Below are positions 13,880 through 21,661 of a stretch of 24,196 nt of DNA, piece by piece. The stretch spans positions 1 through 24,196 of the forward strand of contig DATCSE010000045.1 in NCBI GenBank assembly GCA_036568605.1, given 5' to 3'. The DNA comes from DATCSE01 sp036568605. GTDB lineage: Bacteria; Pseudomonadota; Gammaproteobacteria; Burkholderiales; Burkholderiaceae_C. Position numbers and translations under genes: made by a program. Position 1 is the first letter of the stretch. Each line of letters starts with the position of its first letter. The notes under the pieces were generated by a model. It made no database searches. It was not told the DNA's origin and saw only the letters and a list, made by a program, of their open reading frames with translations.

Positions 13880-13920
13880 TAGAATGCCCGCCGGACCAGC
13901 ACTTGTGAGTTGAAGTCAAC
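13880..13920 (+). promoter_or_regulatory. lysR promoter -10 and LTTR-like inverted repeat
   Basis: TAGAAT at 13880-13885 is a good -10 box reading toward lysR; the -35 is poor and coincides with the palindrome at 13846-13864. GTTGA-AG-TCAAC (13909-13920) is a perfect inverted repeat ending 8 bases before the lysR ATG and is a candidate site for autoregulation by the LysR protein. Confidence 0.4.
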
Positions 13921-13928
13921 GTTCAGCC

Positions 13929-14876
13929 ATGCCGCGCTTCGACGTCAACCGCGCCGGCGAGCTCGAGGCCTTCGTGCAGGTGGTCGAGCGCGGCGGCTTT
14001 TCGGCCGCTGCCCGCACGCTGGGCATGACGCCGTCGGCCGTCAGCAAGCTGATCGTCCGGCTCGAGGCCCGGCTGGGCGTCCAGCTGGTGCACCGCTCGA
14101 CGCGCAAGCTGCAGCTCAGCGCCGAAGGCCAGCTGTTCTACGAGCGCGGCGTGCGCGTGCTGGCCGACCTCGACGAGGCCGAGCGCAGCGCGAGCGCCGA
14201 TGTCGTGCCGCGCGGCCGCGTGGCGATCAACACCAGCGTCTCGTTCGGCACGCAGGTGCTGGTGCCGCTGGTGCCGCGGCTGGTCGAGCAGCATCCGCAG
14301 ATCGCGCTGGACATCGCGCTGACCGATCGCGTCGTCGACCTGATGGACGAGCGCGCCGACATCGCAGTCCGCTGGGGCTCGCTGCCTTCGTCCGACCTGG
14401 TCGCGCGCCGGCTCGGCGAGACCACGCTCGCGATCGTCGGCTCGCCGGCCTATTTCGAGCGCCACGGCAAGCCGCGCACGCCCGACGATCTGCAGGCGCA
14501 TTGCCGCCTCGATTTCAGCTATCGCCGCCGCGTGCCCGACTGGCCGTTCCGCGTTGCCGGCCGCCTCATCGAGGTGCCGCTGGCCGCGCGGCTGCGCGCG
14601 AACGATGGCGAAACCTTGCGCCAGCTGGCGCTGGCCGGCGCAGGGCTGGCGCGGCTCTCGACTTATCACATCCAGGCCGATCTCGATGCTGGCCGCCTCG
14701 TGCCGGTGCTCGAGAAATTCAACCCGCACGACATCGAGCCGATCCACGCCGTGTACCTCGGCAAGGTCGAGCGGCTGCCGGCGCGGGTGCGTGCGGTGCT
14801 CGACTTCCTGGTCGAGCATGTCGGGCGCGATCCGCGCTTCCGACGCCGGCGTACGGTGGGTGCGCCGGCGCGCTGA
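13929..14876 (+). CDS. LysR-family transcriptional regulator
   Basis: A 315-aa DNA-binding regulator. The winged helix-turn-helix is at 8-65 with ELEAFVQVVERGGFSAAAR and TPSAVSKLIVRLEARLGVQLVHRSTR, a canonical LysR head. The effector-binding domain runs from about 95 to 295 with the usual DIAVRWGSL segment and the SPAYFERHGKP block seen in the large group near DmlR and related regulators. The C-terminus is Arg-rich. The ATG has no clear ribosome site; the inverted repeat lies immediately upstream. It is divergent from the MFS/reductase genes, the standard arrangement for a LysR regulator and its targets, and is followed by a thioesterase gene 43 bases on. The inducer is unknown. Confidence 0.93.
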   Translation: MPRFDVNRAGELEAFVQVVERGGFSAAARTLGMTPSAVSKLIVRLEARLGVQLVHRSTRKLQLSAEGQLFYERGVRVLADLDEAERSASADVVPRGRVAINTSVSFGTQVLVPLVPRLVEQHPQIALDIALTDRVVDLMDERADIAVRWGSLPSSDLVARRLGETTLAIVGSPAYFERHGKPRTPDDLQAHCRLDFSYRRRVPDWPFRVAGRLIEVPLAARLRANDGETLRQLALAGAGLARLSTYHIQADLDAGRLVPVLEKFNPHDIEPIHAVYLGKVERLPARVRAVLDFLVEHVGRDPRFRRRRTVGAPAR

Positions 14877-14919
14877 AGGTGCATCATCGGCGACGAAGCA
14901 ACGGCCGGAGGCCACGACG

Positions 14920-15327
14920 ATGAGGTACACGCTCGAGGCGATGCAGCAGCTGCTGGTCCCGCTGTTCCCCGGCGCGATGGGCGTGCGCCTGACCGAGCTG
15001 AGCGACGAGCGCGTGCTCGCCGAGCTCGAGGTGCGGCCCGACCTGTGCACGGCCGGCGGCACCCTGCACGGCGGCGCCTACATGGCGTTTGCCGACACGC
15101 TGGGCGCCGTCGGCACGATGATGAATCTCGGCCAAGGCCAGCGCACGACGACGACCGACTCGAGCACCAAGTTCATCGGCAGCGCGAAGGCCGGCACGAC
15201 GGTGATCGGCGAGAGCATCGCGCTGCACCGCGGCCGCACGACGATGGTCTGGCAGACCTCGATCCGCAGCGCACAGGGCAAGCTGTGCGCGGTGGTCACG
15301 CAGACGCAGCTCGTGCTCGACGCCTGA
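14920..15327 (+). CDS. PaaI-type hotdog-fold thioesterase
   Basis: Acyl-CoA thioesterase-like protein of 135 aa. The hotdog signature is TAGGTLHGGAYMAFADTLGA (residues about 45-64), where HGG and the acidic residue D61 shape the active site. The strand TTTTDSSTKFIGSAKAG follows as in PaaI/YbgC-like enzymes. The ATG at 14920 has GGAGG 8 bases upstream. It lies 43 bases after lysR on the same strand and is probably co-transcribed with it, and it converges with the YCII-VOC gene. The substrate is unknown. Confidence 0.9.
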   Translation: MRYTLEAMQQLLVPLFPGAMGVRLTELSDERVLAELEVRPDLCTAGGTLHGGAYMAFADTLGAVGTMMNLGQGQRTTTTDSSTKFIGSAKAGTTVIGESIALHRGRTTMVWQTSIRSAQGKLCAVVTQTQLVLDA

Positions 15328-15366
15328 GTGGTCGCCGAGCACGAGCGCTGGTCGGCATTCAGCCGT

Positions 15367-16272
15367 TCAGCAGGGTGCGCCGGATTCGAACATCTTCTGC
15401 ACGCGGCGCTTGATCTCATCGGGCGACGGGTCTTCGATGTGCGTCGCGATCATCCACTTGTGGCCGAACGGATCCGTGATCGCGCCGGAGCGGTCGCCCC
15501 AGAACTGATCGGCCAGCGGCATCGTCACGGTTGAGCCGGACGACACCGCGCGATCGAAGGTCGCATCGACGTTCGGCACATGCACGATGGCCGTCGAGGC
15601 CGATCCGCCCAACGTCTTCGGGCTGAGCGCGCCGTACTGCGGCTGCTCCTCGGTCAACATGAAGCGTGCCGGTCCGACCGCCAACTCGGCGTGCATCACC
15701 TTGCCGTCGGGCGTATCCATGCGGAACAGCAGCTCGGCGCCGAACGTGCGCTGGTAGTACGCGATCGCGTCGGCCGCGCCTTTGACGACGAGGTACGGCG
15801 TCGCGCCGCGTGCGGCCGGCACCGGCTCGACCTTGGATTTCGAGTCGGTGGCCTGGCTCGCGAGCTGGGCGCGCAGCCGCTCTTCTTGCTCGCGCAGCTC
15901 GGGCGTGAACTCCTCGCCGAAGTCCTCCGCTTCGAACAGCTGGCGGATCTCGATCTGCGATTCGCCATCCATCGGGTTCGGGCAACGCTTGACCCACTCG
16001 AGCGCTTCTTCCTTCGAGCGCACCTGCCAGACCCAATAGCCGGCGATCAGCTCCTTGCTTTCGGCGAACGGGCCGTCGACGACCGTGCGCTTGTTGCCGG
16101 AGAAGGTGACCCGCGCGCCCTTCGAGCTCGGATGCAGGCCCTCGCCGGCGAGCATCACGCCGGCCTTGACCAGCTCTTCGTTGAACCGGCCCATCTCGGC
16201 GAGCAGCTGCTGGCTGGGCATCGCGCCGGCTTCGGTGTCGGCATTCGCCTTGATCATCACCATGAATCGCAT
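15367..16272 (-). CDS. YCII-domain + VOC (PhnB/glyoxalase-like) fusion protein
   Basis: A 301-aa fusion. Residues 1-115 are a YCII/DGPF domain (MRFMVMIKAN start, VVDGPFAESKELIAGYW at 64-80). A charged linker (about 116-155, Glu-rich then Lys/Ser) leads into a vicinal-oxygen-chelate domain at about 158-280 with ATPYLVVKGAADAIAYY, HAELAVG and FWGDRSGAITDPFGHKW, typical of PhnB-like proteins. The two domains usually occur as separate neighbouring genes, often next to an ECF sigma factor; here they are one polypeptide. The ATG at 16272 has AGGAGC about 8 bases upstream. The metal ligands and any enzymatic role are uncertain. The 122 bases between this gene and the next gene upstream hold a short palindrome (16377-16391) and a T-run, but no convincing terminator. 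Confidence 0.9.
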   Translation of the reverse strand: MRFMVMIKANADTEAGAMPSQQLLAEMGRFNEELVKAGVMLAGEGLHPSSKGARVTFSGNKRTVVDGPFAESKELIAGYWVWQVRSKEEALEWVKRCPNPMDGESQIEIRQLFEAEDFGEEFTPELREQEERLRAQLASQATDSKSKVEPVPAARGATPYLVVKGAADAIAYYQRTFGAELLFRMDTPDGKVMHAELAVGPARFMLTEEQPQYGALSPKTLGGSASTAIVHVPNVDATFDRAVSSGSTVTMPLADQFWGDRSGAITDPFGHKWMIATHIEDPSPDEIKRRVQKMFESGAPC

Positions 16273-16394
16273 CGTCGTAGCTCCTGAGTAGGTTGAGAGA
16301 GAAGGAGGGGTGCTCCTGCTCTCACGACGAGCCGGTGAGCGGGGAATCGACGGCGATCGCGGCCTTTTTTGTAACAGCGAGCGTCGCTCGCGGT

Positions 16395-16850
16395 TCAGTG
16401 CTTGCCCTTGCCGTGTCCCTTGCCATGACCGTGCCCGTGGCCGCGGTCATCGTCGTCATCGTGCCGGCCGCCATGCTCGTGCTCGTAGCGTTCCTGGACC
16501 CAGCTCTCCTTGACGAAGTACACCGGCTGGCCGCAGGCGTTGTACTGGGCGCAGTGCTTGGCCCACTTCTTCTGGTGGCCGGGCGGCACGTAGAGGTACA
16601 GCGGTGCCGGCTGCACCACCGCGACGGGCTGCGGCGTGATGATCACCGGCTGCGGCAGCACCACCGGCGGCGGCGGCAGGCCGCCGATGTCGATGCGGCC
16701 GTAGACCCCCGGCTTCGCGACGCTGACCGAAACGCTGGTTTGCGCGAACGCCGGCGCCGCGATGCCGACGACGAGGAGACCGATCAGCGCGAGACCGATC
16801 AGGAACAGCCGGTTCTTGCGAAGCAGGCGGCTGATGTGGAGCGTGGACAT
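16395..16850 (-). CDS. Exported His/Asp-rich small protein
   Basis: A 151-aa predicted periplasmic protein. It has an N-terminal signal peptide with two Arg-containing turns and a long hydrophobic core, with likely cleavage after APAFA at 32-36. The mature part carries VSVAKPGVYGRIDIGG, then PPPPVVLPQPVII, and a YVPPGHQKKWAKHC segment with two Cys (about 100 and 106) that could form a disulfide. The C-terminus from about 124 is His/Asp/Gly/Lys-rich (HEHGG, DDDDD, HGHGHGK) and looks suited to binding divalent metal. Similar PPPPVV secreted proteins are common in Burkholderiales and are mostly uncharacterised. It lies 37 bases after the DUF4382 lipoprotein and is probably the last gene of that operon. 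Confidence 0.85.
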   Translation of the reverse strand: MSTLHISRLLRKNRLFLIGLALIGLLVVGIAAPAFAQTSVSVSVAKPGVYGRIDIGGLPPPPVVLPQPVIITPQPVAVVQPAPLYLYVPPGHQKKWAKHCAQYNACGQPVYFVKESWVQERYEHEHGGRHDDDDDRGHGHGHGKGHGKGKH

Positions 16851-16887
16851 GGCGGGCTTTCGCTTTCGTTGAGGATCAGAGACAGGA

Positions 16888-18069
16888 TCAGGGGAACGTG
16901 AAGGTCACCGAGGGCACCGTGGTGCTCACATCGATCGCCTGGTTCTTGGTCGCGCCGGCCGAGGCCGCTTGCAGCGTGTACTTGCCGGCGGCCGCGCTGT
17001 CGGCGGTGAAGTTCAGCGTCGTCGGGTTCGCGACATACGCGGTCTTCACCGGCGCTTCGATCGGCAGCGAGAAGCTGAAGTCGCCGCTCGCGGCGTCGAC
17101 GGCGCCGAAGGCTGCTTCGATGGTCGGTCCGCCGGTCAGCGCCTGCGTCGCCCGCACGGTGGCGGTCGCCGGCGTCACGGTGCCGGTGACCGTACGCATC
17201 GTCGCGGTGGGCGGCACGATGGGCAGCGCCGTGCTGTTCAGCGTCGTGAACGCGGTGGTCACGACCGGCACGCCGGTCATCACCGCGGTCACGCGGCCCG
17301 GCGCGGTGACGACCAGGTCGTAAGTGCCGGCCGGCACCGGGTACAGCACGAACTTGCCGGTCGCATCGGGCACCGTGGCCTTGACCGGCACGCCGCTCGC
17401 CTGCACCGACACCAGCGTCGACGACACCCCCAGCGCCGGGTCGACATAACCGACCACGCGCATCCCGGCGTCGCTCACGAGCGGCGTCGCGGTCAGCACC
17501 GGCTTCAGGTTGTATTTCCCCGAGTTGCCGCGCTTGACGACCGACTTGCAGGCATCGAAGTCGATCACGACATCGGCGACCTGATCGGCCGCGACGTCCA
17601 GGTCGACATTGATCTTCAGGCCTGACTGCTGGGCGCTCGGCGTGTCCAGCGGGGTCTCGCTGCCGCCGGTGGGCACGACCGAATTGGCCAGCGGCGTGCT
17701 CGAGCTGTTGTCGACCAGCACCAGGCGCATCTGCGTGTACTTGCCAGCGGGAAGCTGCGTGCTGCCCAGGTCTTCGACCACGCCGTTGGTCAGCGACAGC
17801 AGATCGATGCGGCGCGCCGGCGACACCACGACCTCGGACCAGCCGGTGTCGCTGTCGGCCGCGCTCGAGCTCTGGTTCACGCGGACGCGATCGACCGTCA
17901 CGTAGACATGGTCGTAACCGCACGACGGCGCGTCGGTCATCAGGACGTGCATCGTGCCGTCGCTGCGCCCGGTGCCGCCGATTCCGCCGCCGCCACCGCC
18001 CCCGCCGCCGCAGGCGCCGAGGATCATCGCGACCAAAGCCGTCGCCCACATCGATCGCACGTTCTTCAT
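16888..18069 (-). CDS. DUF4382-containing lipoprotein
   Basis: Predicted outer- or inner-membrane lipoprotein of 393 aa. The lipobox is ILGAC with C20, followed by a Gly9 run as a flexible tether. The segment from GTMHVLMTDAPSCGYDHVYVTVDRVRV onward (about 38-175) is a DUF4382 domain. The rest is beta-rich and Thr/Val/Ala-rich, with a carboxypeptidase-regulatory-like stretch around FVLYPVPAGTYDLVVTAPG, so it probably stacks Ig-like folds. The ATG at 18069 overlaps the stop of the DUF6502 gene as ATGA, so translation is coupled; GGAGG also lies upstream. Function unknown; a cell-surface or stress role is possible. Confidence 0.88.
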   Translation of the reverse strand: MKNVRSMWATALVAMILGACGGGGGGGGGIGGTGRSDGTMHVLMTDAPSCGYDHVYVTVDRVRVNQSSSAADSDTGWSEVVVSPARRIDLLSLTNGVVEDLGSTQLPAGKYTQMRLVLVDNSSSTPLANSVVPTGGSETPLDTPSAQQSGLKINVDLDVAADQVADVVIDFDACKSVVKRGNSGKYNLKPVLTATPLVSDAGMRVVGYVDPALGVSSTLVSVQASGVPVKATVPDATGKFVLYPVPAGTYDLVVTAPGRVTAVMTGVPVVTTAFTTLNSTALPIVPPTATMRTVTGTVTPATATVRATQALTGGPTIEAAFGAVDAASGDFSFSLPIEAPVKTAYVANPTTLNFTADSAAAGKYTLQAASAGATKNQAIDVSTTVPSVTFTFP

Positions 18070-18944
18070 GGCGCTTTGCCTCCGGATTCGGGTGAGGGAG
18101 GTGCGGTCGAAGCCGCAGGCTCCTCGAAGTAGTAGATGCCGATGCCGACTCGGGAACGCGCTGCGTCCGGCCGCTCCGGCGGGTTTTCGATGTCGTGCTC
18201 GGCGAGCCACCGGTCGAACTTCTCGAGCAGCGCCTGCGCATTGGTTGCGCTGCGCTTGCGGAAAGCCGGGAGCGCAGCGTCGGGAATGCTGTCGTACATG
18301 ACCTTGCGCTGGAAGCGCGGGTCGGTATCGCCGTGTTCGAGGTTGTGGTCGATCGTCGCGATCAGGTCGGCCACGTCGCTGCCGAGGATCGCGAGCTTGT
18401 CGGCCGCGCTGTGCTTCGGCACGTAGGCGCGCGCACGCAGCTCGATCAGGCCATCGGCACGGTATTGCACGGCACCCACCCGCTCGAGCTCGTCTAGGAC
18501 TGCGCGCGCGGGCATGTCGCCGCTGTGGCGCCGCACGAGCGTGGCGAAGCTGATGTCGCCGTCGGCCGGCAACGGCCGAGGTCGTTCCTTCGCATCGAGG
18601 AAGTCGGCGTCGCGCACCCAGCCGGTCAGCACGCGAGCTGCACGGTTGTAGCGCTGGCTGTCGATCGTGCCTGCGATCGCGATGTAGTCGCGGTCGCGCG
18701 ATGCGTTGACCAGGCGCTGGACTTCCTTGCGCGTCAGCCCCGACAGGATGGATGCGCGGGAGATCGACGGCTTCTTGCCGGGAATGCCGAACTCGGTCAG
18801 CGCGACGTCGACATACACATGCTTGGCCAGCTGCTCGAACGCGCCGAACGACACCTGGTGCCGAAGCAGCAGCCGGAACAGCGGGCGCAGCAACTTCGCG
18901 ATCGCGGCATGCAGCGCGGCATGAGGTCGGGCGTCGAAGTCCAT
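18066..18944 (-). CDS. DUF6502-family protein
   Basis: A 292-aa cytoplasmic protein matching, as far as I recognise, the DUF6502 family. HAALHAAIAKLLRPLFRLLLRHQVSFGAFEQLAKHVYVDVALTEF occupies about 8-52, followed by an HTH-like SRASILSGLTRKEVQRL (65-81), and a middle region VLTGWVRDADFLDAKERPRPLP with AYVPKHSAADKLAILGSDVADLI. The HTH-like part suggests a regulatory role. The ATG at 18944 has no Shine-Dalgarno and sits 2 bases from a palindrome, so a near-leaderless mRNA is possible. Its TGA overlaps the lipoprotein ATG by 4 bases. This is the first gene of a three-gene operon. Confidence 0.85.
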   Translation of the reverse strand: MDFDARPHAALHAAIAKLLRPLFRLLLRHQVSFGAFEQLAKHVYVDVALTEFGIPGKKPSISRASILSGLTRKEVQRLVNASRDRDYIAIAGTIDSQRYNRAARVLTGWVRDADFLDAKERPRPLPADGDISFATLVRRHSGDMPARAVLDELERVGAVQYRADGLIELRARAYVPKHSAADKLAILGSDVADLIATIDHNLEHGDTDPRFQRKVMYDSIPDAALPAFRKRSATNAQALLEKFDRWLAEHDIENPPERPDAARSRVGIGIYYFEEPAASTAPPSPESGGKAP

Positions 18945-18945
18945 A

Positions 18946-18963
18946 TTGGGAAATTTATCCCAA
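18946..18963 (-). promoter_or_regulatory. Palindrome TTGGGA-N6-TCCCAA at the DUF6502 start
   Basis: Perfect 6-base arms around AATTTA, ending one base from the ATG. The minus strand reads GATAAA inside it, which could serve as a -10 box giving a very short leader. Occupation by a regulator, perhaps the DUF6502 protein itself, would block transcription or initiation. Confidence 0.4.
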
Positions 18964-18988
18964 GAGCATCTCGCTAACCGAGTCGCGA

Positions 18989-19005
18989 CGCAACCAGATG
19001 TTGCG
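18989..19005. promoter_or_regulatory. Inverted repeat CGCAAC-N5-GTTGCG
   Basis: Perfect 6-base arms separated by CAGAT, in the 127-base region between the divergent DUF6502 and EamA genes, about 45 bases upstream of DUF6502. It is a candidate operator for either direction; no function is known. Confidence 0.35.
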
Positions 19006-19071
19006 ATGTGACGTCGTGCGCAAAACCTCACACCCGCTGGTCCGGCGATGCGGCGCGGACAATCGCGGACG

Positions 19072-20052
19072 ATGGCTGTTGCCCGCATACGCCCGCCGCC
19101 TGTCGGGCCCCTCGATTCGGCAGGCACGCGGCCGGTCCGCGGGGCGCGGCGCGCCGAACCGCGGGTACTGAATCGCGGCACGCTGGCGCTGCTGAGCGCG
19201 TATTTCGTCGTGATCTGGGGCGCGGGTTACGTCGCAAGCCGCGCGGCGCTGCAGTATGCCGCGCCTTTCACCTACATCGGCGTGCGCTACGCGATCGGTG
19301 CCGTGCTCGCGTTCACGCTGGCGCTGGCGTTGCGCGCGCGGTGGCCGGCGTCGCCCGCGCAATGGGGCCACATCGCGGTCGCGGGGCTGCTCAGCCACGC
19401 CGGCTACCTGAGCGGCAGCCACTACGCGCAGTACTGGGGTCTGTCGGCCGGCGTGACGGCGTTGATTCTTGCGCTGCAGCCGCTGGTCACCGCGCTGATC
19501 GCGGTGCGCTGGCTGGGCGAGCGCCTGACCCGCATCCAGGCGGTCGGTGTCGTCGTCGGGCTGGCCGGCGTCGCGCTGGTGGTCGCGCACAAGTTCGACC
19601 TCGGCGCGATCACGCTGGGCAGCCTCGCCGCGGTCGCGTGGGCGCTGGTCTGCGTGACCGCTGGGACGCTGTACCAGCGCCATTTCGGCCACGACGCCGA
19701 CCTGCGCTCCAGCGTCGTCATCCACTTCGCCGCGACCGCGCTGGTGATGCTGCCGCTGGGCTGGGCGTTCGAGGGGTTCGGCATCCACTGGAATTGGCAG
19801 ATTGCCGCGACGCTGGCGTACCACGTGATCCCCGCGTCGATGGGCGCGTACACGGTCTTCCACTTCCTGATGCGGCGCGGCCAGGCGACCCGCGTGACCA
19901 GCCTGCTGTACCTGACGCCGCCGGTTGCGGCGCTGTGCGAGTGGCTGCTGTTCGGCGTCGCGCCGACGGCGCTGATGCTGCTGGGGATGGTCGGCGCCTG
20001 TGCCGGCGTCGCGATGGTGACCCGGCGCACAGGCGGGTCATCGCCCGGTTGA
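19072..20052 (+). CDS. EamA/DMT-family transporter
   Basis: Inner-membrane permease of about 326 aa with ten hydrophobic segments in two EamA repeats. The first helix is about LALLSAYFVVIWGAGYVASRAAL, then FTYIGVRYAIGAVLAF; the repeat junction region has LGERLTRIQAVGVVVGLAGVALV, and the second repeat ends LTPPVAALCEWLLFGVAPTALMLLGMVGACAGVAMV. These patterns are typical of the drug/metabolite transporter superfamily. The start is uncertain: ATG 19072 and ATG 19048 both give a Pro/Arg-rich lead of 35-45 residues before helix 1 and neither has a good ribosome site. A later start near residue 35 without ATG is possible. The transported compound is unknown. Confidence 0.85.
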   Translation: MAVARIRPPPVGPLDSAGTRPVRGARRAEPRVLNRGTLALLSAYFVVIWGAGYVASRAALQYAAPFTYIGVRYAIGAVLAFTLALALRARWPASPAQWGHIAVAGLLSHAGYLSGSHYAQYWGLSAGVTALILALQPLVTALIAVRWLGERLTRIQAVGVVVGLAGVALVVAHKFDLGAITLGSLAAVAWALVCVTAGTLYQRHFGHDADLRSSVVIHFAATALVMLPLGWAFEGFGIHWNWQIAATLAYHVIPASMGAYTVFHFLMRRGQATRVTSLLYLTPPVAALCEWLLFGVAPTALMLLGMVGACAGVAMVTRRTGGSSPG

Positions 20053-20244
20053 CTGCGCAATGTCTATGCTGTGCCGCACGAACCCCAGGAAACCCCGGGG
20101 GAGGCGGTGCAAAAAAGTATAGGCAGTGGCGACAGCAGTACCGCTCCTGCCAACTCGATACGCCTATTGTCTAGCCGCAGGTGCCCCCCGCTGCACCGCC
20201 TCGCATAACAGCAGATCCGACAGGAAACCAGCAAGGAGACAACC
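20053..20244 (+). other. Leader region of the polyol transporter operon
   Basis: A 192-base gap before the binding-protein gene. I see no strong sigma-70 promoter: TATTGT (20165-20170) and CATAAC (20204-20209) are possible -10 boxes without matching -35 boxes, which would suit an activator-dependent promoter. ATAGGC (20119-20124) and GCCTAT (20162-20167) form a widely spaced inverted repeat. AAGGAGA lies just before the ATG. Confidence 0.4.
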
Positions 20245-21552
20245 ATGCGCTTGAAGACTGTCACCGCCGCCTTTGGCGTGAGCATCCTGGCCGCCGCTTC
20301 GGCATCGGCCGCCGACCTCGTGATCGCGACCGTGAACAACGGCCACATGATCGAGATGCAGAAGCACACGAAGGATTTCGAGAAGGCCAACCCCGGGATC
20401 ACGCTGAAGTGGGTCACGCTGGAGGAAGGCGTGCTGCGCCAGCGCGTGACGACCGACATCGCGACCAAGGGCGGCCAGTTCGACGTGATGACGATCGGCC
20501 TGTACGAGACGCCGATCTGGAGCAAGAAGGGCTGGCTGGTGCCGATCAAGACCGATGCGGCCTACGACGTCGATGACCTGCTGCCGGCGATCCGCAACGG
20601 CCTGTCGCAGGACGGCAAGCTCTACGCAGCGCCGTTCTACGGCGAGAGCTCGATGACCATGTACCGCGAGGACCTGGTCAAGGCCAAGGGCCTGACGATG
20701 CCGCCGAACCCGACCTGGACGCAGATGGCCGATATCGTCTCGAAGATCCACGACCCGGCGCAGGGCGTGTACGGGCTGTGCCTGCGCGGCAAGCCCGGCT
20801 GGGGCGACAACATGGCCTTCCTGACGACCATGGTCAACGCCTACGGCGGCCAGTGGTTCGACATGAACTGGAAGCCGCAGATCGACACCAAGCCGTGGCA
20901 CGATGCGATCAACCAGTACGTGGACCTGATGAAGAAGTACGGCCCGCCCGGCGCGTCGGCCAACAGCTTCAACGAAAACCTGGCGCTGTTCAACGAAGGC
21001 AAGTGCGGGGTGTGGATCGACGCGACGATCGCCGCGTCGTTCATCAGCGACCCGAAACAGTCGAAGGTGGCCGACAAGGCCGGTTTCGTTCAAGCGCCGA
21101 CCGCGGTGACGAACAAGGGCGCGAACTGGCTGTGGTCTTGGAATCTCGCGATCCCGGCGTCGTCGAAGAACGCCGAGGCGGCGCAGAAGTTCATCACTTG
21201 GGCGACCTCCAAGGAGTACATCAACCTGATCGCGAAGGAAGCGGGCTGGCACGCGGTGCCCACCGGCACGCGCAAGTCGACCTATGCGAACCCCGAGTTC
21301 CAGAAGGTCGCGAAGTTCGCCGCCGAGGAGAAGAAGGCGATCGACAGCGCGAACCCGAACGACAGCACGCTGCCGAAGTCGCCGTACGTGGGCGTGCAGT
21401 ACGCGGCCATCCCCGAGTTCCAGGCGATCGGCATCGCGGTGGGGCAGCAGATGAGCGCGGCGCTGTCGGGCAAGGTCACGGTCGACGCGGCGCTGAAGGC
21501 CTCGCAGACTGCGGCCGAGCGTGAGATGACCAAGGGCGGCTACTACAAGTAA
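20245..21552 (+). CDS. smoE: ABC transporter substrate-binding protein, sorbitol/mannitol type
   Basis: Periplasmic polyol-binding protein of 435 aa, family 1 extracellular solute-binding. A signal peptide is at 1-23 (cleavage after ASASA). Mature-part landmarks include NGHMIEMQKHTKDFEKANPGI, QFDVMTIGLYETPIW, APFYGESSMTMYR and the C-terminal AAEREMTKGGYYK, which match the SmoE/MtlE group. The ATG has AAGGAGA 7 bases upstream. First gene of the operon with two permeases and an ATPase; two hairpins follow its stop, which may protect its part of the mRNA and give it higher expression than the permeases. Mannitol versus sorbitol specificity cannot be decided from sequence. The polyol dehydrogenases expected nearby would lie beyond the window. 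Confidence 0.92.
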   Translation: MRLKTVTAAFGVSILAAASASAADLVIATVNNGHMIEMQKHTKDFEKANPGITLKWVTLEEGVLRQRVTTDIATKGGQFDVMTIGLYETPIWSKKGWLVPIKTDAAYDVDDLLPAIRNGLSQDGKLYAAPFYGESSMTMYREDLVKAKGLTMPPNPTWTQMADIVSKIHDPAQGVYGLCLRGKPGWGDNMAFLTTMVNAYGGQWFDMNWKPQIDTKPWHDAINQYVDLMKKYGPPGASANSFNENLALFNEGKCGVWIDATIAASFISDPKQSKVADKAGFVQAPTAVTNKGANWLWSWNLAIPASSKNAEAAQKFITWATSKEYINLIAKEAGWHAVPTGTRKSTYANPEFQKVAKFAAEEKKAIDSANPNDSTLPKSPYVGVQYAAIPEFQAIGIAVGQQMSAALSGKVTVDAALKASQTAAEREMTKGGYYK

Positions 21553-21559
21553 TCGAGTC

Positions 21560-21577
21560 GCCGTGCGCACGCACGGC
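21560..21577 (+). repeat. Hairpin 1 after the binding-protein gene
   Basis: GCCGTGC / GCACGGC with loop GCAC, 7 bases after the smoE-type stop codon. Perfect 7-bp stem without a U-tract. Confidence 0.55.
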
Positions 21578-21590
21578 ACGCTCACCCCAG

Positions 21591-21615
21591 CCCTCTGCCG
21601 CGGCGCGGGAGAGGG
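21591..21615 (+). repeat. REP-like hairpin 2 between binding-protein and permease genes
   Basis: CCCTCTGCCGC / GCGGGAGAGGG, an 11-base stem with one G-G mismatch and loop GGC, preceded by CTCACCCCAG. The consensus CTCACCCCAGCCCTCTCCCGC...GGGAGAGGG is, as I recall, a frequent intergenic palindrome in beta- and gammaproteobacteria. Only this one copy is in the window. Confidence 0.6.
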
Positions 21616-21661
21616 AGTCCACGGCGCGAGAGGAACGCGCCGTTTCTGGAGGCCTCACGCC

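Noticed and set aside
16361..16391. T-run and palindrome as an intrinsic terminator
   Set aside because: The 7-base palindrome (16377-16391) is followed by A residues, not U, in the minus-strand transcript, and the T-run lacks a solid stem before it on the plus strand.
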